From NCBI GenBank assembly GCA_022497155.1, contig MU385735.1, positions 496,001 to 560,000 on the forward strand: 64,000 nucleotides of DNA, given 5' to 3'. Shown piece after piece: positions 58,827-64,000 of this stretch (its first letter is position 1; each line of letters begins with the position of its first letter). This DNA comes from Whalleya microplaca (lineage: Eukaryota > Ascomycota > Sordariomycetes > Xylariales > Xylariaceae). Made by a program: the position numbers and the translations under genes. The notes beneath the pieces were generated by a model. That model was not told the origin of the DNA. It saw only the letters and a program-made list of their open reading frames with translations, and ran no database searches.

Positions 58827-59506
58827 GGCAATTGGCCTGTCATCAATAAACCACAACGTTTGGAGGTCCGAGAATGCTGAAGGAAAAAGGGAAGATTCAA
58901 TGTTTAAAAATGACGTTCCTCTGTTAGGTCAATGATGGTGGGGTATCGAGACAGAAATTATCTGCCCCTCCATTGGAAAACTGACCACAATGCGCTGCCC
59001 TCGTCCATCTGACGACTGCCAAGCCAGGTACCTACATGCAATTATACCTAGGTACATTTACGTACCCTGGTGCCTGGATAAGGATGAGGATAAGGATGAG
59101 GATAAGGATAAGGATAACGCGCAATCAAAAGCGGGCCTCGTAGCTTACTACTAATGCGTAAGTAAGGTTATGAGAGCATGCACCGTCGCGCGGTTCAACA
59201 TTTCCATCTCTCCGCATCACATATCTCGATTTTCTTGAACATCATCGGTACGAGCCATCTAGAAGAAACCGTCACTATCTTCGTATCGACATTTGGCCCA
59301 TAGGTCAATATCCAGATACCCATAAACGCGACAACGCCAAAGACAATCACGGAACGCTAGTTTCATCGGTGTGCCTTCGTCCACCTTGAATTGAGCAGTG
59401 AGACTGCGATTATACCTGCGAACTCTCTCTCATCCCTGGCGGACTTTGCATCTTTCTACTCAGTACCCTCAATCTGCCACCCTTCTCTGGGACACAGACT
59501 GCAACA
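58827..59506. other. divergent promoter region of the HIS4-type gene and TAF9
   Basis: Holds a GGATAA/GGATGA hexamer run at about 59,081-59,117. Otherwise no gene. The two genes read away from each other, so this is a bidirectional promoter. Confidence 0.6.
59081..59117. repeat. GGATAAGGATGA-type short tandem repeat
   Basis: Six hexamer units of GGATAA and GGATGA in a row, within the HIS4/TAF9 divergent promoter. GATAA is also the core bound by fungal GATA factors such as the nitrogen regulator AreA. Confidence 0.7.
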
Positions 59507-60355
59507 ATGGCGACAGCGTCACAATCACAGCCAAACGGCATCCCACCATCCTCCGCCAACGGCCCATCGCAACCCGCCTCGCAGCCGACACAGATCACAG
59601 CAGCAGGAAGCAGCTCCGACACCCTCGGGCGCACGCAACTAAGCACGAACACAGCAGCCGCGACCGCCGGCGCCGGCGCCCCCGCGCCCGCCAACGGTCC
59701 CCCCTCCCCAACCACCACGCACGCGCCGCGGCCTCGGGACGCGCGCACGCTAGAGCTGCTCCTGACCTCGCAGGGCGTGACGTCGTTCGACAGCCGCGTG
59801 CCGCTGCTCCTACTCGACTTCGCCTACCGCCACACCAGCAGTATCCTGCACGACGCGCTGCACCTGTCGACGGACCCGTACACCACGCACGCGGGCGCGA
59901 AGCCCAGCGGCACCAGCGGCGCCGTGCCCACGGCCCCGAGCAACGGCGAGGCCACCGTCAGTACTAATGCCGTGCACCTGGCCATCGCGAGCCGGCAGGC
60001 GTACCAGTTCCGCGGCGGCGGTGGTGGCGCCTCCAAGGACTGGCTGCAGGAGCTGGCGCGCGAGCGGAACCGCGTTGCGCTGCCGCGTGTGCTGGCCAAC
60101 GAATGGGGGGTGAGGCTGCCCAACGAGCGGTTCGTGTTGAGTGGAATGGGCTGGGGGTTGAAGGACCAATGGAATGAGGAGGGCATGATGGATAGCGATG
60201 AGGACGAGTCTATGGAGGGCGAGTCCATGGAGGGTCTGGAGCAACATGGGAGTGGGCAGAACCAAGGTGAGGCTGGTGGTGAGAAGGAAGAGGGCGGGTT
60301 GGATGAGCTGCTGGGCGATGAGATGGGGGATGAGGATATGGATGGCATGGAGTAG
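59507..60355 (+). CDS. TAF9: TAF9, TFIID/SAGA histone-fold subunit
   Basis: Component of the general transcription factor TFIID and of the SAGA coactivator, pairing with TAF6 through a histone fold; nuclear. Single exon, 282 aa. Residues 1-75 are Ala/Pro/Ser/Thr-rich and disordered. The histone fold runs from about 77 to 170: [40 protein letters not shown], and, after a low-complexity insert, [17 protein letters not shown]. It continues with the conserved [20 protein letters not shown] stretch and ends in an acidic Met/Glu/Asp/Gly tail. Length is within the fungal range. The overlapping 189-codon frame starting at 59,398 is a GC-rich shadow. Intact. Confidence 0.92.
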   Translation: MATASQSQPNGIPPSSANGPSQPASQPTQITAAGSSSDTLGRTQLSTNTAAATAGAGAPAPANGPPSPTTTHAPRPRDARTLELLLTSQGVTSFDSRVPLLLLDFAYRHTSSILHDALHLSTDPYTTHAGAKPSGTSGAVPTAPSNGEATVSTNAVHLAIASRQAYQFRGGGGGASKDWLQELARERNRVALPRVLANEWGVRLPNERFVLSGMGWGLKDQWNEEGMMDSDEDESMEGESMEGLEQHGSGQNQGEAGGEKEEGGLDELLGDEMGDEDMDGME

Positions 60356-61343
60356 GAGTGATCATGCCTCTATTCCTGGTCTTTATTGCGGCAAACGCTT
60401 GATTGCTTTATTACTAGCATCACTTCGTGTACGGCGTTCTAATCAGGGAAAACTGGCGTTGCGGGCGTTGGGTGTCACAGTTTAGAGGGATATGATCATT
60501 GCATATATACCCTAATTCTCGATATACATAATAGGAGTCGTATACCACGAGGCCAGACAGCTTCCGTGAGCTTAAATGATGGTATCCTGGTGCGAATAGA
60601 GCCTGTGGTGATGATAACTAATGATAGATGAGACTTCTGCCAGCACGGCAGATCAAGGTCTTCGAATCCTACAACATCACATCGGCAAGCCTTCTAGAGG
60701 ACAGTCACAATGACCAATTAAGACACAAGCCAACAAGCGAATTCGTTGTACATATACAATTGTCTTTTAGACACCTAGCCTAAACAAACCTAGAAAGAAT
60801 TCCCCATCCACGAACGCTCAACGCCAGCGCTATGCAACCGAGAGAAAAAGAAGAGTAATACAAACACCCACCACCACAGATCCTACATGTAGCTAGTTAG
60901 TAGTAATAGACAACAATCTAACCTGCCTCCGCCTCCGCCTCCGTCTCTGCTTCTGCCTGTCTCCTCTCGACAAGCAGCCACCCTTCGATCTCGATCTGAC
61001 TGATGAATATGTGATGCCAAATTACCACAAGTGCCCAACCCAACCAACGAACCGATCAACAAACCAACGAACCAACTCGCCGTGATGCCACGCCTAAATA
61101 ACAATAAGACAGAATAGTCTATGCGATGCGAAATTAAAAAATCGATCAGCCAGGCTAGCCAGCCAGCCCCCTTTCCTTTCCCTTCCCTTGCCTTGACCTT
61201 TCCAGCTACGCAGTTGAATGCATGCAAATCGCTTTTATAACCAATCAGTCTATCTATGCTGCCCAATTCCGTTCCATTCGCAGTCGAATTTGCGCGCTCG
61301 CTCGCTTCTACAATGCATTATGTGTGAAGAATAAAATTTTCCC
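60356..61343. other. intergenic between convergent TAF9 and lipin genes
   Basis: 3' flanks; the part near 60,900-61,200 is rich in short C/T and A/G runs. The 127-codon minus-strand frame there has no protein-like features. Confidence 0.5.
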
Positions 61344-63793
61344 TCAGCCGCTCATGTTGTCCTTGGTCTCCTTGTCGACGCCGAGGTTGCTCAGGCCCGT
61401 GATCAGCTCCGCGCTGATGTCCTTCACGGCGGCCTTGGGCTGGGACGGCGGCTGGAGCTGAGGTTGGGGGCGGGGCTCGACGCTGTCGTCTTCCTCCATC
61501 TGCTCCTCTTCCTCGCCCTCGTCGTCCCCTTCGTCGTCGGCGTCCTCCGATAGAGCGTCCTCGATCGAGCCCATCACGTTCTCGTTCTCATCACCCTCGT
61601 ACTCGCCGCTGAGGATGCTCTCGCCCGCCTCGGCGTCGGCATCGACGTCGTCGGAGTCGCCTCGGGATAGATAGCTATCGCCCATGTTGCCCACGTCCTC
61701 ATCCTCCTCTTCCCCTTCTTCATCTTCTTCCTCCTCTTCCTCTTCCTCCGCCTCATCATCGCTCTCCCTCGCACCGCCAGCGCCCTCATCCGACTCGCTC
61801 GCCGAGAACTCATCCAGCTCCAGCGGGGTATCCCTCCAGAAGGTGAAATCCGTGAACTCGACGCCGCCGCCCTTGACGAGGGTGCTGACGGGGGGGAAGT
61901 AGTGATCGACGACCTCGCCCATATTAACATAGCTCAGCTTGAGCTTATTGAGGCTCAGCAAATCGAGCGAGACCTCAGCATTAGAATTAATCGTAAAAAT
62001 ACGGTTGCGCGGCACGTCCACCGTGCGGTACGAGATCTGGTCCGTCAGGCGGTTGCCGAAGCCGGCGTAGAAGCAGTGGTTGTCGGGCCCGTACAGGCTG
62101 CGGATGTCGCGCAGCGTCGCCATCTTGAACACGTGCGGCTTGCGCAGGTAGATCTCGCGCCGCAGCGCCGCCATCGTCCGGTCCGGCGACAGGATCGTCG
62201 GCCCCCGCGGCAGCCGGTACCCCTCCTGCACGATCCCGTTGAGGTACGCCCGCGTCGTGTCCGCTTGCCCCACCGACCGGCTCGTTAGGTACATGATGTT
62301 GTACCCGTTGGCGGCGATGTCGCTGTAGAGCTTCGCGACCCCCGTATGGGTCCAGTCTCGCCCGATCATGTTCAGCACGTGGCCCAGGGCGTCTGATTTG
62401 GTGATTGTGCCGTCGATGTCTGAGATGACGACAGGCGTGTCCTGCTTCCAGAGATACATGTTCGCCTGACATGTTGCTCGGTTCACTGTGAAGCTCATTG
62501 AGTTCTCCCCGGGCTTCAGGTGTAGGTCCTTCAGCTGGTCACTAGTCAGCCGGAGGGTCTTGGCGTAGTTCCTATTCGGATTTCCCGCCGAAGATGATCC
62601 TGGGGTGGTCGGCGCGGTTTGGATGCTACTCTGGCCAACATCAGATTCGCTTCTCCTGTGAGACGGTGTCTGCGTTGACGCGGTAGAATCATCGCTTTGG
62701 TAGCCAGGATCTGACACGGCATCCATAGGCAAAGCAGGGGTTGGTCGCAAGGACGCCACGGTCTTCTTCATCGCTGCCTCCTTCGCATCCTCGCTGCTAT
62801 ATATCCAGAGGTTGCCCTCTTCGTCCATTCCAAACAACGCGCCAATGTCGTAATCGCCCTGGAGCTCTTCCGACAAGATCTTGCGTGCTAGGATTTCTGC
62901 CTTGATCGCATCTTCCTCGCTAGCCTTGTATCCCGTCATGTCCAACATCAGATCGCCTGTTCCGGTCACATGGCTGGGAATATTGACTGCGGACAGTTCT
63001 TTGGAAAGCAGCATGGCTCGCTGGATAGCCTGCGGGGGTGCGAGAGGAGGGGGACTGCGTGCCCTCTGAGAGACGCCTGGGCTATTTCTCTCTTGTGAGT
63101 CTTCGTTTGAATCGTCATGTTCGGAATTCGTCCGCGGGCTGGCTGGTAATACTTCATGGTTGAATGTTGGAGGAGTGGGGGGAGCATTCCACCCCCTCGA
63201 AACTGGTCTACTTAATTCGGGGGAAGATGCGAGGGGTTCGACTACGCCTACACCAATGTTAGCGACAGCTGCCTTGAAAGTTTGAGCATAGTTCGAGATA
63301 AGCACGAACCTGGGCGGGGAGATTGGGATGCGAGAACGGCCGGTCCAGGACGCGATAGAGGTCGCGACGTCGTAGTCATGGAACGTGGCTTTCTAGGATC
63401 ACTATCCAATTGCAAGAAGTCGGGTTCCTGGAGTTCATTGGCAGAATATGATCTATTAGGGGCGAGCGGCGGGCTAGAAGCTGGAGAGCTGAGAGGCGAA
63501 GTCTGAAGACTCTGAGGAATAGTATCGTCGGTCTCGAAGACGAAAAAGGCCTCGCCACCCTCCCCCAATTTCATGGCATAATTCTGTTTGACGCCATTGA
63601 CCCGAAACTCGACCTTCTTCTCGTACGGGCGCAACAGCGAGAACTTGCCAAAGCGAACGTGGAAGGGGGAACAGCATAAGCTGCCATCTTCATGCTCGAC
63701 TATTATGACATCGATCGCACCGCTGAGGGTCGCGGGGTTGATCGAGTTCCATGCGGTGGAAACCGAGTCGCTGATATTCCGGACGTACTGCAT
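61344..63793 (-). CDS. PAH1: lipin, phosphatidate phosphatase (Pah1/Smp2/Ned1 type)
   Basis: Removes phosphate from phosphatidic acid to give diacylglycerol at the nuclear/ER membrane, and so steers lipid between membrane and storage. Exons 63,793-63,310 and 63,247-61,344, 795 aa, with one 62-nt intron. The N-lip domain begins at residue 1: MQYVRNISDSVSTAWNSINP, then GAIDVIIVEHEDGSLCCSPF and HVRFGKFSLLRPYEKKVEF, preceded by the amphipathic start that binds membranes. The C-lip catalytic HAD domain carries DIDGTITKSDALGHVLNMIG, that is DxDxT, followed by GVAKLYSDIAANGYNIMYLT, SRSVGQADTTR, GPTILSPDRTMAALRREIYL and FYAGFGNR. A long Ser/Pro-rich linker between the domains fits multisite phosphorylation. 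The tail is Glu/Asp-rich. An upstream in-frame Met at 63,814 lacks support. Intact. Confidence 0.95.
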
Positions 63794-64000
63794 GGTTGAA
63801 GCTGTGCAGAACAAGTCTGTATTGCTGGCGCAAGAGCAGTGAAGGTATGAGGGTATGCGATGCGGTCCTCAGACCGGGCTGAGAAATAATGGTAGCCAGG
63901 TAAGCAAACCGAGAGACAAGACACAGCAGGGGTTAGCTTGATATGGGCTGTCTGGCTGTATTATGGTCGATAGATTCACTAGCTTCGATTGTTGGGCGAT
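63794..64000. other. upstream region of the lipin gene
   Basis: Promoter and leader side of lipin at the window edge. No gene seen. Confidence 0.6.

Noticed and set aside
59398..59967. 189-codon plus-strand frame, His/Arg/Pro-rich
   Set aside because: Out-of-frame shadow of TAF9 with no motif; low-complexity arginine text.
1..64000. tRNA and rRNA genes
   Set aside because: No cloverleaf-like A and B box pairs or rRNA segments were recognised by eye.

Overview
The window is nuclear DNA of a filamentous ascomycete (Pezizomycotina). The evidence is short introns of about 50-180 nt with GT...CTAAC...AG signals, fungal core genes (class I myosin, NADPH oxidase A, the trifunctional histidine enzyme, lipin, TAF9), a giant NACHT-ankyrin protein, and a large AT-rich block with the footprint of repeat-induced point mutation (RIP). 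I cannot fix the class or genus from sequence alone.

Layout. 1-2,919 is the N-terminal three quarters of a class I myosin, minus strand, running off the left edge. 2,920-5,500 is mostly non-coding with a few decayed coding-like stretches. 5,500-12,360 is an extremely AT-rich, RIP-ruined repeat block with several tandem arrays and no intact gene. 12,400-15,147 is the long upstream region of noxA (15,148-17,034, plus). 18,890-25,683 is a 2,219-residue STAND/NLR protein (minus). 26,772-27,494 is an unknown protein. 27,956-32,018 is a broken divergent pair: a LysM-repeat protein (minus) and the C-terminal half of a killer-toxin-type chitinase (plus). Both have lost their N-termini at a shared junction near 29.65 kb. 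Then come an MFS transporter with a 5-nt microexon (32,706-35,013, minus), a Zn2Cys6 plus C2H2 regulator (37,610-41,133, plus), a small secreted protein (41,876-42,567, minus), a laccase-type multicopper oxidase (43,737-46,191, plus), a ComA-like mitochondrial protein (46,880-47,972, minus), an alpha/beta hydrolase (50,476-51,387, minus), a second MFS transporter (52,121-54,123, plus), a gamma-glutamylcyclotransferase-like protein (54,720-55,394, minus), the HIS4-type enzyme (56,141-58,826, minus), TAF9 (59,507-60,355, plus) and lipin (61,344-63,793, minus).

The two ends carry conserved housekeeping genes. The middle (about 5-46 kb) is accessory: RIP block, NLR, decayed chitin-related pair, transporters, regulator and oxidase, separated by long gaps with gene relics. 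Exon models were built by joining reading frames at visible splice sites. In every model given as intact, the summed exon length is a multiple of three and the family motifs stay in frame. Eight of the 44 inferred introns end in AAG rather than CAG/TAG, and all eight lie in four accessory genes.
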